From positions 1-27,840 of the forward strand of contig JBOHSA010000250.1 in NCBI GenBank assembly GCA_050732995.1: a DNA stretch of 27,840 nt, given 5' to 3'. The notes under the pieces were generated by a model. That model was not told the origin of the DNA, did no database searches, and saw only the letters and a program-made list of their open reading frames with translations. This document shows positions 16,100 to 24,245 of this stretch, one piece after another. Numbering within the stretch: position 1 is the stretch's first letter; each line of letters starts with the position of its first letter. Position numbers and translations under genes: made by a program. Source of the stretch: JBOHSA01 sp050732995. Its GTDB lineage: Bacteria > Gemmatimonadota > Gemmatimonadetes > Gemmatimonadales > GWC2-71-9.

Positions 16100-16910
16100 G
16101 GTCGAGACCATCGTCCGGCAGCTCGTGCCCCGGCTCGAAGGGCACCGCGTGGCCGGCGCGCGACTCAGGAAGTCCGACGTCCTGCGGGGGGTCTCCAAGG
16201 CCCGCCTGCTGCGCACGCTCACCGGCAACACTTTCGAAGAGATCACCCGCCGCGCCAAGCACGCCGTCTTCCGCCTCGCGAGCGGACACCGAATGGTGGT
16301 GCAGCCCCGCATGACCGGCTCGCTGCTCGTGTACGACCGGCCGATGACGCGGGAGCAAACCCGCTACGCCGTGCTAGTCTGCACGCTGGAGGACGGCCGC
16401 GTGTTCGTCTATCGGGACGTGCGGCGGCTGGGAACCGTGTGGCTGCTCGACGAGCCGGCTTGGGTGGCGTACACCGCCCGCATCGGCCCGGAGCCGCTGG
16501 ACGACACCTTCACCCCGTTCGTCTTCGCGGAACGGCTCAAAGGCACCCGCCAGGCGGTCAAGAAGGCGATCATGGACCAGCGGCGCCTCGCGGGGGTGGG
16601 GAACATCTATGCGAACGAGGCGCTGTTCGAGGCCGGCCTCGACCCCTCGAAACCGACCTCGCAGCTCACGCTCAAGGAGCTCGCCGCGCTGCATGCCGCG
16701 GTGCGTGGCGTGCTCGGCCGCGCCGTGCGCTCGGAGGGGACGACCGTCCGCGACTACCGCACCGGCACCGGGGGTACCGGGCGGTTCCAGTTCGAGCTCC
16801 AGGTGTACGGGCGTGGGCGCCAGCCGTGCGTCCGGTGTGGCAAGACGCTCGTCACGACGCACGCGATCGACCGGCGGGCGACGACGTTCTGCCCGAAGTG
16901 TCAGCGCTGA
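16083..16910 (+). CDS. mutM: Formamidopyrimidine-DNA glycosylase
   Basis: Base-excision repair glycosylase/AP lyase that removes 8-oxoguanine and Fapy lesions. It starts (GTG) with MPELPEVETI, so Pro2 becomes the catalytic N-terminus after Met removal, with Glu3 beside it. The beta-loop lysine is Lys59 in RRAKHAVF. The helix-two-turn-helix motif contains VGNIYANEALFEAGLDP, and the C-terminal zinc finger is CVRC followed by CPKC. 275 residues, family length. The PELPEVE start plus the zinc finger favours MutM over Nei. It overlaps purD by 17 bases and, at its 3' end, the convergent phosphodiesterase gene by 10 bases. Confidence 0.96.
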   Translation: MPELPEVETIVRQLVPRLEGHRVAGARLRKSDVLRGVSKARLLRTLTGNTFEEITRRAKHAVFRLASGHRMVVQPRMTGSLLVYDRPMTREQTRYAVLVCTLEDGRVFVYRDVRRLGTVWLLDEPAWVAYTARIGPEPLDDTFTPFVFAERLKGTRQAVKKAIMDQRRLAGVGNIYANEALFEAGLDPSKPTSQLTLKELAALHAAVRGVLGRAVRSEGTTVRDYRTGTGGTGRFQFELQVYGRGRQPCVRCGKTLVTTHAIDRRATTFCPKCQR

Positions 16911-17383
16911 GACAGCGCGACGATCCGCGCCCGGGGCGGAATCCCAGGCTCGAGCTCCACGATCCCCACCGACGGCCGGAGATCGAACCGCGCCGGCCCC
17001 GCCCCCCCGGGGTTCATCACGGTCACCGTCCGGTCCACCAGCTCGAGCAAGGCGCGATGGGTATGGCCGTATACGATGATCTCGGCTTCCGGGAAAGCCT
17101 GGTGCAGGAGCGCCGGGGTGGGGTGGCCGAACTGATCGCCGTGCGTCACCACGATCTCGAACCCGTCGAGTTGGAGTGTGGCGACCTGGGGCAGCCGGGA
17201 GCGGAGGTCCGGTCCATCCGTGTTGCCGTAGACCGACGTGACGGGCGCCAGCGCCTCGAGCTCCGTCAGGACCTCCCGTTTCCCTACGTCGCCTGCGTGG
17301 AGGATGTGGTCCACCGCCTCGAAGACCTCGAATACATCAGGTCGTAACAGCCCGTGCGTATCCGAAATTATCCCGATCCGCAT
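16901..17383 (-). CDS. YfcE/MJ0936-family metallophosphodiesterase
   Basis: Small cytoplasmic calcineurin-like phosphodiesterase of 160 residues. All metal motifs are intact: ISDTHG, HAGDVG, VYGNTD, THGDQFG and YGHTHRALL. Relatives hydrolyse artificial phosphodiesters or 2',3'-cyclic nucleotides in vitro; the natural substrate is not known. ATG at 17381-17383 with a weak GAGAG site. Its intact motifs contrast with the degraded motifs of the phosphoesterase-like protein at 26950-27840. It is 44 bases upstream of nothing on its own strand except the mutM overlap at its 3' end; ubiX lies behind it on the same strand. Confidence 0.92.
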   Translation of the reverse strand: MRIGIISDTHGLLRPDVFEVFEAVDHILHAGDVGKREVLTELEALAPVTSVYGNTDGPDLRSRLPQVATLQLDGFEIVVTHGDQFGHPTPALLHQAFPEAEIIVYGHTHRALLELVDRTVTVMNPGGAGPARFDLRPSVGIVELEPGIPPRARIVALSQR

Positions 17384-17427
17384 TCAACTCTCGTCCAACG
17401 GAGCGTCGTGGCGTCGTGCGGCAGCCG

Positions 17428-18009
17428 CTAGCCCTGCCACCGCGGCACCAGCTCGATCTCGACGCCCAGATGATCGAGCACGCGCTGCACCACGAAATCC
17501 ACGAGCTCGCTCACTTTCGTGGGCCGGTGGTAGAACCCGGGAGCGGCGGGGAGGACGAGGGCGCCGGCTTCCGTGGCGAACGTGAGGTTGCGGAGGTGGA
17601 CCAGCGACAGCGGCGTCTCACGCGGCACGAGGACGAGCTTGCGCCGCTCCTTCAGCACGACGTCGGCCGCGCGCTCGATCAGCGACCGGCTGGTGCCGTG
17701 GGCGATCGCGGCAACGGTGCCCATGGAGCACGGGCAGATCGCCATCCCCGCGCTCGGCGCCGATCCCGAGGCCGGCGTCGCGCCGCGGTCCTTGTCGTCG
17801 AACACCGTGACGGCGGACCAGTCGCCGCCCGTGGCGCGCTTCAGCCCGGCGTCGTCAATGATGCCGCACTCCGCCTCGATCAGCCGCCAGCCGTGGGGCG
17901 AGATCATGAGCCACGTCGGCACCTGGTGCGTGGCCAGCACCTCGAGCAGGCGCACCCCGTAGGGAGCGCCCGAGGCGCCGGTGATGGCGAGGAGGACGGG
18001 ACGTTTCAT
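17428..18009 (-). CDS. ubiX: UbiX-family flavin prenyltransferase
   Basis: Makes prenylated FMN, the cofactor of UbiD decarboxylases. 193 residues, standard size. Motifs are LLAITGASGAPYGVRLLEVL at the N-terminus, ICPCSMGTVAAIAHGTSRSLIERAADV, ERRKLVLVPRETPLSLVHLRNL and PAAPGFYHRPTKVSELVDFVVQRVLDHLG, all characteristic. The ATG at 18007-18009 is preceded by a TATGTT box 15 bases upstream. The gene diverges from the peptidase gene. The ubiD and ubiA genes lie about 2.5 kb away on the same strand, so the pieces of this pathway are local but not contiguous. If the organism uses the futalosine route, this would be the MqnM-type protein. Confidence 0.94.
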   Translation of the reverse strand: MKRPVLLAITGASGAPYGVRLLEVLATHQVPTWLMISPHGWRLIEAECGIIDDAGLKRATGGDWSAVTVFDDKDRGATPASGSAPSAGMAICPCSMGTVAAIAHGTSRSLIERAADVVLKERRKLVLVPRETPLSLVHLRNLTFATEAGALVLPAAPGFYHRPTKVSELVDFVVQRVLDHLGVEIELVPRWQG

Positions 18010-18116
18010 GGGTGTGCGGCCTGAAACATACCGCCTCTGGCGCGGGCCCGGAGCCGTGGTTTATTCCATGACCGTCGCCGTCGTCACGCCCCCCGTCGTT
18101 CTCGCCGGAGGCCCGC

Positions 18117-20294
18117 ATGTCGCCCAGGATGCACCGCTTCGCGACCGCCCAGCTGTCGTGGCTCTTCCCCGTCGTCGCCGCAGCGGCGCAGCAGGGCGCC
18201 CCCCCCACCTCCGCCGCTCCCGCGTCCCCGCCGCCGCCGATCGCCGCCGTCCGGCCCACCGAGCTGAGAATGCACGGGCACGTCCGGACCGACGAGTACT
18301 ACTGGCTGAGGGAGCGGGAGAACCCCGAGGTGATCCGTTACCTCGAGGCCGAGAACGCCTACACCGACGCGATGACCGCGCATACCAAGGCGCTGCAGGA
18401 GCGGCTGTTCGAGGAGATCAAGGCCCGCATCAAGCAAACCGACGTCTCGGTGCCCTACCGGCAGGGCGGGTACTTCTACTACACCCGCTTCGTCGAGGGG
18501 AAGAACTATCCGATCTACGCGCGCAAGCGCGGGTCGCTCGACGCCCGCGAGCAGGTGATACTCGACGGCAACGCCCTCGGCGAGGGGAAGCCGTTCTTCC
18601 AGGTGATGGGCTGGCAGGTGAGCTCGGGCGAGAACCTGCTCGCGTTCGCCGTGGACACGATCGGCCGGCGCATCGCGACGATCCGCGTCAAGAACCTGAC
18701 CACCGGCGCGCTGCTCCCCGACGTGATCCCGAACGTGACGGGCAACCTCGCCTGGGCCGAGGACAACCGGACGCTGTTCTACACCAAGCAGGACTCGGTA
18801 ACACTCCGGTGGCACCGGATCTACCGCCATGTCCTGGGCACCGACCCTGCGCGGGACCAGCTGGTGTTCGACGAGACGGATGAGACGTTCAACGCCTTCG
18901 TCTTCAAGACCAAGTCCCGCCGGTACGTGATGATCGCGTCGTCCCAGACCTTGGCCGACGAGTATCGCTACATCGACGCGCGGCAGCCGGCCGGGGCGTT
19001 CCGGGTGTTCCTGCCGCGCCGGCGCGGCCACGAGTACGGCGTGGACCATTTCGGCGACGGTTTCTACATCCGCACCAACGACGGGGCCCGGAACTTCCGG
19101 CTGATGCGCACGCCCGTCGGGCGCACCGACCGGGCGAACTGGCAGGAAGTGATCCCGCACCGCGAGGACGTGTTCCTCCAGGGGTTCGAGATCTTCAAGG
19201 ACCACCTCGTCGTATCCGAGCGCAAGAACGGACTGGTGCAGCTGCGGGTGCGCCCCTGGTCCGGCGCAGCAGAGCATTACCTCGACTTCGGGGAGCCCGC
19301 CTATTTCGCGTCCATCGGGACGAATCCCGAGTTCGACACGCGGATCCTGCGCTTCGGCTACTCGTCGCTCACGACCCCGAGCTCGACCTACGACTACGAC
19401 ATGGAGACGCGGCAGAAGACCCTGCTCAAGCGCGAGGAGGTGCTGGGCGGCTTCGATCCCGCGAACTACGTCACCGAGCGGACGTACGCCACGGCGCGCG
19501 ACGGCATCCGGGTCCCCGTCTCGCTCGTGTACCGCAAAGGGGTGGAGCGCCGGTTCCCCGCCCCCACGCTGCTCTACGGGTACGGCTCCTACGGCTCGAG
19601 CAGCGAGCCGACGTTCTCCTCCCTGCGCCTGTCGCTGCTCGACCGCGGCTTCGTCTACGCGATCGCGCACATCCGCGGCGGCCAGGAGCTCGGCCGCCAA
19701 TGGTACGAGGACGGGAAACTCCTGAAGAAGAAGAACAGCTTCACGGATTTCATCGACGTCGCGGCGCATCTGGTGGCCCGGGGCTACACCGCGCCGGACC
19801 GCCTGTTCGCCCAGGGAGGCAGCGCCGGCGGGTTGCTCATCGGCGCCGTGGTCAACCTGCGGCCCGACCTGTTCAAGGGCGCGATCGCGACCGTCCCGTT
19901 CGTCGACGTCGTGACGACGATGCTCGACGCCAGTATCCCGCTGACCACGGGCGAGTACGACGAGTGGGGCAACCCCAACGACTCGGCGTACTACCGGTAC
20001 ATGCTCTCGTACTCGCCGTACGACAACGTGGCGCGCAAGGCCTACCCCAACCTGCTCGTCACCGCAGGGCTGCACGACTCGCAGGTCCAGTACTTCGAGC
20101 CCGCGAAATGGGTGGCGCGGCTGCGGGCGATGAAGACCGACACGAACCGCCTGCTCCTGAAGACCAACATGGAGGCGGGGCACGGCGGGGCGTCGGGGCG
20201 CTACCAGCGCTGGCGGGAGATCGCCTTCCAGTACGCGTTCCTGCTGGACCTCGCCGGCCTGGCCGTATCGCCGGTGGGCGCCTTGTCGCCGTAA
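18117..20294 (+). CDS. Secreted oligopeptidase B-like serine peptidase (S9A)
   Basis: Prolyl-oligopeptidase-family enzyme that cleaves short peptides, probably after basic residues as in oligopeptidase B (PtrB). 725 residues. The N-terminus (MSPRMHRFATAQLS then a hydrophobic run and AAAAQQG) looks like a signal peptide, followed by a Pro/Ala-rich linker, a seven-bladed propeller (about 120-440) and the alpha/beta-hydrolase domain. The triad is Ser569 in GGSAGG, Asp654 in GLHDSQ and His689 in EAGHGG. LTTGEYDEWGNP is typical of oligopeptidase B. The ATG at 18117 has a GGAGG site at good spacing. The signal peptide suggests periplasmic action, unlike cytoplasmic E. coli PtrB. Its 3' end is followed by a heptamer inverted repeat shared with the convergent ubiA. 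Confidence 0.93.
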   Translation: MSPRMHRFATAQLSWLFPVVAAAAQQGAPPTSAAPASPPPPIAAVRPTELRMHGHVRTDEYYWLRERENPEVIRYLEAENAYTDAMTAHTKALQERLFEEIKARIKQTDVSVPYRQGGYFYYTRFVEGKNYPIYARKRGSLDAREQVILDGNALGEGKPFFQVMGWQVSSGENLLAFAVDTIGRRIATIRVKNLTTGALLPDVIPNVTGNLAWAEDNRTLFYTKQDSVTLRWHRIYRHVLGTDPARDQLVFDETDETFNAFVFKTKSRRYVMIASSQTLADEYRYIDARQPAGAFRVFLPRRRGHEYGVDHFGDGFYIRTNDGARNFRLMRTPVGRTDRANWQEVIPHREDVFLQGFEIFKDHLVVSERKNGLVQLRVRPWSGAAEHYLDFGEPAYFASIGTNPEFDTRILRFGYSSLTTPSSTYDYDMETRQKTLLKREEVLGGFDPANYVTERTYATARDGIRVPVSLVYRKGVERRFPAPTLLYGYGSYGSSSEPTFSSLRLSLLDRGFVYAIAHIRGGQELGRQWYEDGKLLKKKNSFTDFIDVAAHLVARGYTAPDRLFAQGGSAGGLLIGAVVNLRPDLFKGAIATVPFVDVVTTMLDASIPLTTGEYDEWGNPNDSAYYRYMLSYSPYDNVARKAYPNLLVTAGLHDSQVQYFEPAKWVARLRAMKTDTNRLLLKTNMEAGHGGASGRYQRWREIAFQYAFLLDLAGLAVSPVGALSP

Positions 20295-20364
20295 GCTCCT
20301 AACGGCCGCGGCGGTTCGGCGTGGGGCTGCGCACCGGATGCCGCGGCGGGCGCGGTGGCGCGGG

Positions 20365-20461
20365 GGAACGCGGAACGCGGAAGTCGGAACGCGGAACTTT
20401 GGGGTTGGGTCCGGTCGCCGGGGCACCGGTTCCGCGTTCCGCCTTCCGCCTTCCGCGTTTC
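20365..20461. repeat. Inverted array of heptamers between convergent genes
   Basis: The left arm (20365-20397) is GGAACGC, GGAACGC, GGAAGTC, GGAACGC, GGAAC. The right arm (20429-20461) is GTTCCGC, GTTCCGC, CTTCCGC, CTTCCGC, GTTTC. The arms pair over about 30 bases with a few mismatches around a 31-base loop, and the right arm runs into the ubiA stop codon. It could act as a transcription-ending hairpin for both genes, but no T-run follows. Confidence 0.8.
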
Positions 20462-21386
20462 ATCGGATCCGATCCACCATGGCGCCCAGGAACACCACGA
20501 TGCTCACGAGCCCATTCGCGCGAAAGAACGCCGCGTCGAGGCGAGACAGGTCCCCGGGTCTGACCAACCGGTGCTCCCAGGCGATCAGGCCGGCGCCCAC
20601 GCCCACCCCGGCGAAGTAGGCCGCCCCCAGGTCCGCGCCGGCCCCGAACGCCAGCAGCAGGAGAATCGCGACCCCGTGCAAAACCTTGGTGAGCAGGATG
20701 CTCCTGCCCGCCCCGAGCCAGACCACCGCCGAGCGGAGCCGCTCGGCCCGGTCGAAGTCCTCGTCCTGGAGCGCGTAGATGATGTCGAACCCCGCGACCC
20801 AGCACGTCACCGCGGCGGTGATGGCGGCAAGCGTCCACCAGGGATCGCTCCACACGCCCGCCACCGCCAGATAACCGCCCACCGGAGCGATCGCGAGCGA
20901 CAGGCCGAGCCAGGCGTGCGACCAATGCGTAACCCGCTTGGTGTAGCTGTAGGCGGCGATCCAGAGCAGCGCGGGGAAGGCCAGCCAGCCGCACAGCGGG
21001 TTCAGCGCCCACGCCGCCGCGAGAAACGCCAGCGCGGCGACCGCCACCGCGATCCACGCTTGGCCGACGGTGATCCGGCCCGTCGGGAGCTCCCGCGCGC
21101 GGGTGCGCGGATTGCGCGCGTCCAGCGCGCGGTCGGCGATGCGGTTGATGGCCATCGCCACGAAGCGCGCGGCGGTGAACGCGAGCACGACCAGGGCCAC
21201 GGTCTGCCACGTCACGGCATGGGTGCGCGACGCCACCACGGCCCCCAGCAGCGCAAACGGCAGCGCAAAGAGCGTGTGCGGCAGTTTCACGAAGTTGACG
21301 TAGCGGATGAGGAGACTCTCGCCCACGAACGTCTGCCCTTCCCGGACCGGAACCGCCACCGCTTCCCCCTTCCGCCGTTCCGTCAT
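20460..21386 (-). CDS. ubiA: UbiA-family prenyltransferase
   Basis: Integral membrane enzyme that attaches a polyprenyl chain to an aromatic acid in quinone synthesis. 308 residues with about eight hydrophobic segments. The two Asp-rich motifs are NRIADRALD followed by NPRTRARELPTGR, and YALQDEDFDRAERLRS. The conserved PHTLFALPFALLG at the start of helix 1 is typical. The ATG (21384-21386) and its GGAAGGA-like ribosome site are both formed by an octamer repeat, and the stop codon lies in a heptamer repeat. It follows ubiD by 18 bases, in the ubiE-ubiD-ubiA run. It could act on 4-hydroxybenzoate (UbiA) or on dihydroxynaphthoate (MqnP/MenA-like role); the substrate is not decided by sequence. 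Confidence 0.93.
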   Translation of the reverse strand: MTERRKGEAVAVPVREGQTFVGESLLIRYVNFVKLPHTLFALPFALLGAVVASRTHAVTWQTVALVVLAFTAARFVAMAINRIADRALDARNPRTRARELPTGRITVGQAWIAVAVAALAFLAAAWALNPLCGWLAFPALLWIAAYSYTKRVTHWSHAWLGLSLAIAPVGGYLAVAGVWSDPWWTLAAITAAVTCWVAGFDIIYALQDEDFDRAERLRSAVVWLGAGRSILLTKVLHGVAILLLLAFGAGADLGAAYFAGVGVGAGLIAWEHRLVRPGDLSRLDAAFFRANGLVSIVVFLGAMVDRIR

Positions 21387-21401
21387 TCCGTCCTTCCGTC
21401 G
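21370..21401. repeat. Four octamers spanning the ubiA start codon
   Basis: Plus-strand units TTCCGCCG, TTCCGTCA, TTCCGTCC and TTCCGTCG in exact 8-base register. On the minus strand the junction of two units makes the ubiA ATG, and the preceding unit gives GGAAGGACGG as ribosome site. The array fills the gap between ubiD and ubiA. Confidence 0.75.
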
Positions 21402-21404
21402 CCT

Positions 21405-22883
21405 TTATAGCTCAATCCCCAGCTCCTTCCACATCGCATCCACCCTGTGCTTCGTCGCCGCGTCCATCACGATCCGATCCGGCCACTCGCGGGTGAACCC
21501 CTCTTCCTTCCACTTCCGCGTGGCATCGATCCCCATCTTGGATCCGAACGTGAATCCCCGGCTGGAGTGATCCAGCACGTCGATCGGTCCCTTGGTGAAC
21601 CGGACATCGCGCTCGGGATCGATATGATTGAGCGCCACCCACCACGCCTCCTGCGGGTCGCGCACGTTCACGTCCTTGTCCAGCACCACGATCACCTTGG
21701 CGAGGCTCATCAGGCCCTGCCCCCACAGCCCGTTCATCACCTTGTAGGCCTGCCCCGGATACTGCTTGTCGATGCTCACGAACACGAGGTTGTGGAAGAT
21801 GCCCTCGGCCGGCATGTGCAGGTCCACGATCTCCGGCAGGGTGAGCCGCAAGAGCGGGAGGAAGACCCGCTCGGTCGCGTGTCCCAGGTAGTAGTCTTCC
21901 ATCGGCGGCCGGCCCACGATCGTATGCGGCCAGATCGGGTCCGTCCGCATCGTCACTGCGGTGACGTGCATTTTGGGATAGTAGTCGGCCAGCGAGTAGA
22001 ACCCGGTGTGGTCGCCGAACGGCCCCTCGAGCACCAGCGCTTCCCGCGGGTCGACGTACCCTTCGAGCACGAGCTCCGCCTCAGCCGGCACTTCTAGGTC
22101 GGCCGTCACCGCCCGGACGAGCCGGACGGGCTTGCCGCGCAGGAATCCGGCGAAGAGGAACTCATCGATCGAGGGAGGCAGCGGCGCGGACGCGGCGTAG
22201 ATGCTGGCGGGGTCGCCGCCCAGCGCGATCGCCACCGGCATCGTCTCCCCGCGCGCCGCCATCTCGCGCCAGTGCGCCGCCCCCACCTTGTGGCGCTGCC
22301 AGTGTACCGCGACCGCGTTCGGGCCCAGCACCTGGACGCGGTACATCCCCACGTTTCGCACTCCGGACACGGGGTCCCGCGTGATGACGCCGGCCAGCGT
22401 GATGTAGGGCCCGCCGTCCCCGGGCCAGCAGACGGGCACCGGCAGCTCGCCGAGGTTGACGTCCCGATCGCGCGCCACGACCTCCTGGCTCGGCGCTCGG
22501 CCGCTGACGGTCTTGGGGGGGAACTGGGCCACTTCGACGAGGCGCGGCAGCAGCGCGAGCTTGCCGAGGAGGCCGTCGGGCACTTTGAGCTGCAACAGGT
22601 CCGTGATCCGGGCGCCGATGTCGTCCAGGCGCTCCACGCCGAGGGCCAGGGCCATGCGCCGCTCGGAGCCGAACAGGTTGATCGCCACCGGGAGGCGGGA
22701 AGGCCCGCCTCGTTGCAGGGTGGGACGGGTGAACAGCAGGGCCGGGCCGCCGCCGGGAGATTTCATGCAGCGATCGGCGATTTCCGTGATCTCGCGGTCC
22801 ACCGACACAGGATGCGCCACCCGCACCAGCTCTCCCGCGGCGTACAGCGCGTCGACGAACGCATGCAGGTTATCGAGTGCCAT
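21405..22883 (-). CDS. ubiD: UbiD-family decarboxylase
   Basis: Prenyl-FMN-dependent, non-oxidative decarboxylase acting on a prenylated aromatic acid; depends on UbiX (17428-18009). 492 residues, normal length. Features include ITEIADRCMKSPGGGPALLF at the N-terminus, the prFMN-binding region GMYRVQVLGPNAVAVHWQRHK, and EGPFGDHTGFYSLADYYPKMHVTAVT with the conserved acidic residues near the active site, then GRPPMEDYYLGHATE. It ends in KHRVDAMWKELGIEL. Its ATG overlaps the ubiE 3' end by 14 bases, indicating translational coupling. In an organism with the futalosine pathway this would be the MqnL-type enzyme. Confidence 0.95.
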   Translation of the reverse strand: MALDNLHAFVDALYAAGELVRVAHPVSVDREITEIADRCMKSPGGGPALLFTRPTLQRGGPSRLPVAINLFGSERRMALALGVERLDDIGARITDLLQLKVPDGLLGKLALLPRLVEVAQFPPKTVSGRAPSQEVVARDRDVNLGELPVPVCWPGDGGPYITLAGVITRDPVSGVRNVGMYRVQVLGPNAVAVHWQRHKVGAAHWREMAARGETMPVAIALGGDPASIYAASAPLPPSIDEFLFAGFLRGKPVRLVRAVTADLEVPAEAELVLEGYVDPREALVLEGPFGDHTGFYSLADYYPKMHVTAVTMRTDPIWPHTIVGRPPMEDYYLGHATERVFLPLLRLTLPEIVDLHMPAEGIFHNLVFVSIDKQYPGQAYKVMNGLWGQGLMSLAKVIVVLDKDVNVRDPQEAWWVALNHIDPERDVRFTKGPIDVLDHSSRGFTFGSKMGIDATRKWKEEGFTREWPDRIVMDAATKHRVDAMWKELGIEL

Positions 22884-23595
22884 GATGGATGGTGCAGATC
22901 CCGCCGGTCACGAGCTCGTAGCCGACGCTATGGAAGCCCGCGGCGGCCATGCGGGCGGCCAGCGCCTCGGGGTCCGGGAACGCGAGCACGGACTCTGGCA
23001 GGTAGGTATAGGCGTCCCTATGTTTCGACACCGCGCGGCCGATGGCCGGCAGGACGCGAGTGAAATAGAAGAGGTAGGCCGCGCGCAGCGGCGCGAAGCG
23101 TGGCATGCCGAACTCCAGCACCACGAACCGCGCTCCCGGCCGGAGGACGCGGGCCGCCTCGACGAGCCCGGCGTCCAGGTCGGCGAGGTTCCGCACTCCG
23201 AAGCCCACCAGAGCGCCGTCGAATCGCGCGTCGGCGAACGGGAGCCGCAGGGCGTCGGCGGCGACCGGCGTCAGACGGAGGGGGGCCGCCTTGCCCCGAC
23301 CCCGCGCGAGCATCGGCACGACGAAATCCGCCCCGATCACCCGTCCGCGGAACCGCGGCGCGCGGGCGAGCGTCGCGGCGAGGTCCATCGTGCCGGCGCA
23401 CAGGTCGAGGTAAACGCCATTCGGCCGGGCCTCCCACCCGAGCCGCCGGACGGCGGCCCGGCGCCAGTGCCGGTCCACGTTGAGGCTGAGGAGATGGTTC
23501 AGCAGATCGTAATGCGGGGCGATGGCGGTGAACATCCGGCGCACGGTGGACCGCTTCACGTCGGCCGCGGGTGCCGAGGGAGAGGGAGGCGTCAT
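22870..23595 (-). CDS. ubiE: UbiE/MenG quinone C-methyltransferase
   Basis: SAM-dependent methyltransferase that methylates demethylmenaquinone (MenG) or the ubiquinone precursor (UbiE). 241 residues. Features are VRRMFTAIAPHYDLLNHLLSL at the N-terminus, SAM motif I YLDLCAGTMDLA, FVVPMLARGRGK, DALRLPFADARFDGALVGFGVRN and a C-terminal GGICTIHHGTR matching the family ending. It is first in the ubiE-ubiD-ubiA run. A TATCTT box lies eight bases before the ATG, so the message may be nearly leaderless. With no ubiquinone-specific hydroxylases in view, menaquinone methylation is the more likely role. Confidence 0.94.
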   Translation of the reverse strand: MTPPSPSAPAADVKRSTVRRMFTAIAPHYDLLNHLLSLNVDRHWRRAAVRRLGWEARPNGVYLDLCAGTMDLAATLARAPRFRGRVIGADFVVPMLARGRGKAAPLRLTPVAADALRLPFADARFDGALVGFGVRNLADLDAGLVEAARVLRPGARFVVLEFGMPRFAPLRAAYLFYFTRVLPAIGRAVSKHRDAYTYLPESVLAFPDPEALAARMAAAGFHSVGYELVTGGICTIHHGTR

Positions 23596-23644
23596 AGGCG
23601 CGAAAGATAGGCCGAGCCACCTGACGGGCGCCAGCGATCAGCAG

Positions 23645-24205
23645 GTGGTCACGTGGGCCAAACAGGGCCACGACGCGGCGTACCGCGAGCTGGTGCGCCG
23701 CTATGAGCGCCCGGTCTTTTCGTTGCTCTACCGCATGGTGCGCGATCGCGCGCTGGCGGAGGACCTGGCGCAGGAGACCTTCATCAAGGTCCTGAACGGG
23801 ATCAAGTCCTACCGTCCCGAGTTCAAGTTCTCGTCCTGGATCTTCAAGATCGCGAACAACGCGGCGATCGATCACCTGCGCCGTAAGAGTCTCGAGACGC
23901 TGTCGCTCGACGGGTCGCCCATGGCCGAGACGCCCGAGGAGATGAGCGCCACCGCCCTGCAGCTCGGGAGTCGGGGGGAGACGCCGCTGCAGGAGCTCGA
24001 AGCCCGGGAGCTGGGCACGGCCATCGAGCGGGCCATCGGGCGGCTGCGGCCCGAGTACCGAGCCTGCATCCTGCTGCGGCACGTGGAAGGCCATTCGTAC
24101 GAAGAAATCGCGGAAATGCTGGATCTGCCGCTGGGCACGGTGAAGACGTATATCCATCGGGCCCGCAACGAATTACGAGGATACCTCGAGGACCGCCGGG
24201 CGTGA
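23645..24205 (+). CDS. ECF-type RNA polymerase sigma factor
   Basis: Sigma-E-like factor that directs RNA polymerase to stress-type promoters. Region 2 contains AAYRELVRRYERPVF, LAEDLAQETFIKVLNGI and FSSWIFKIANNAAIDHLRR. Region 4 contains LRPEYRACILLRHVEGHSYEEIAEML and DLPLGTVKTYIHRARNELR. The chosen start is GTG 23645, the first standard start that does not overlap the divergent ubiE. The frame is open upstream, and the segment TGASDQQ before it looks like genuine sigma-factor sequence, so translation may begin at CTG 23621 or, less likely, at ATG 23522 inside the ubiE antisense. A small zinc-binding anti-sigma gene follows after 40 bases. Closest to RpoE/SigW-type groups; the exact ECF group was not assigned. 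Confidence 0.93.
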   Translation: MVTWAKQGHDAAYRELVRRYERPVFSLLYRMVRDRALAEDLAQETFIKVLNGIKSYRPEFKFSSWIFKIANNAAIDHLRRKSLETLSLDGSPMAETPEEMSATALQLGSRGETPLQELEARELGTAIERAIGRLRPEYRACILLRHVEGHSYEEIAEMLDLPLGTVKTYIHRARNELRGYLEDRRA

Positions 24206-24245
24206 AACCGACGCGGGGGGAGCGCCGTAAGGCTCCGAAACCACT

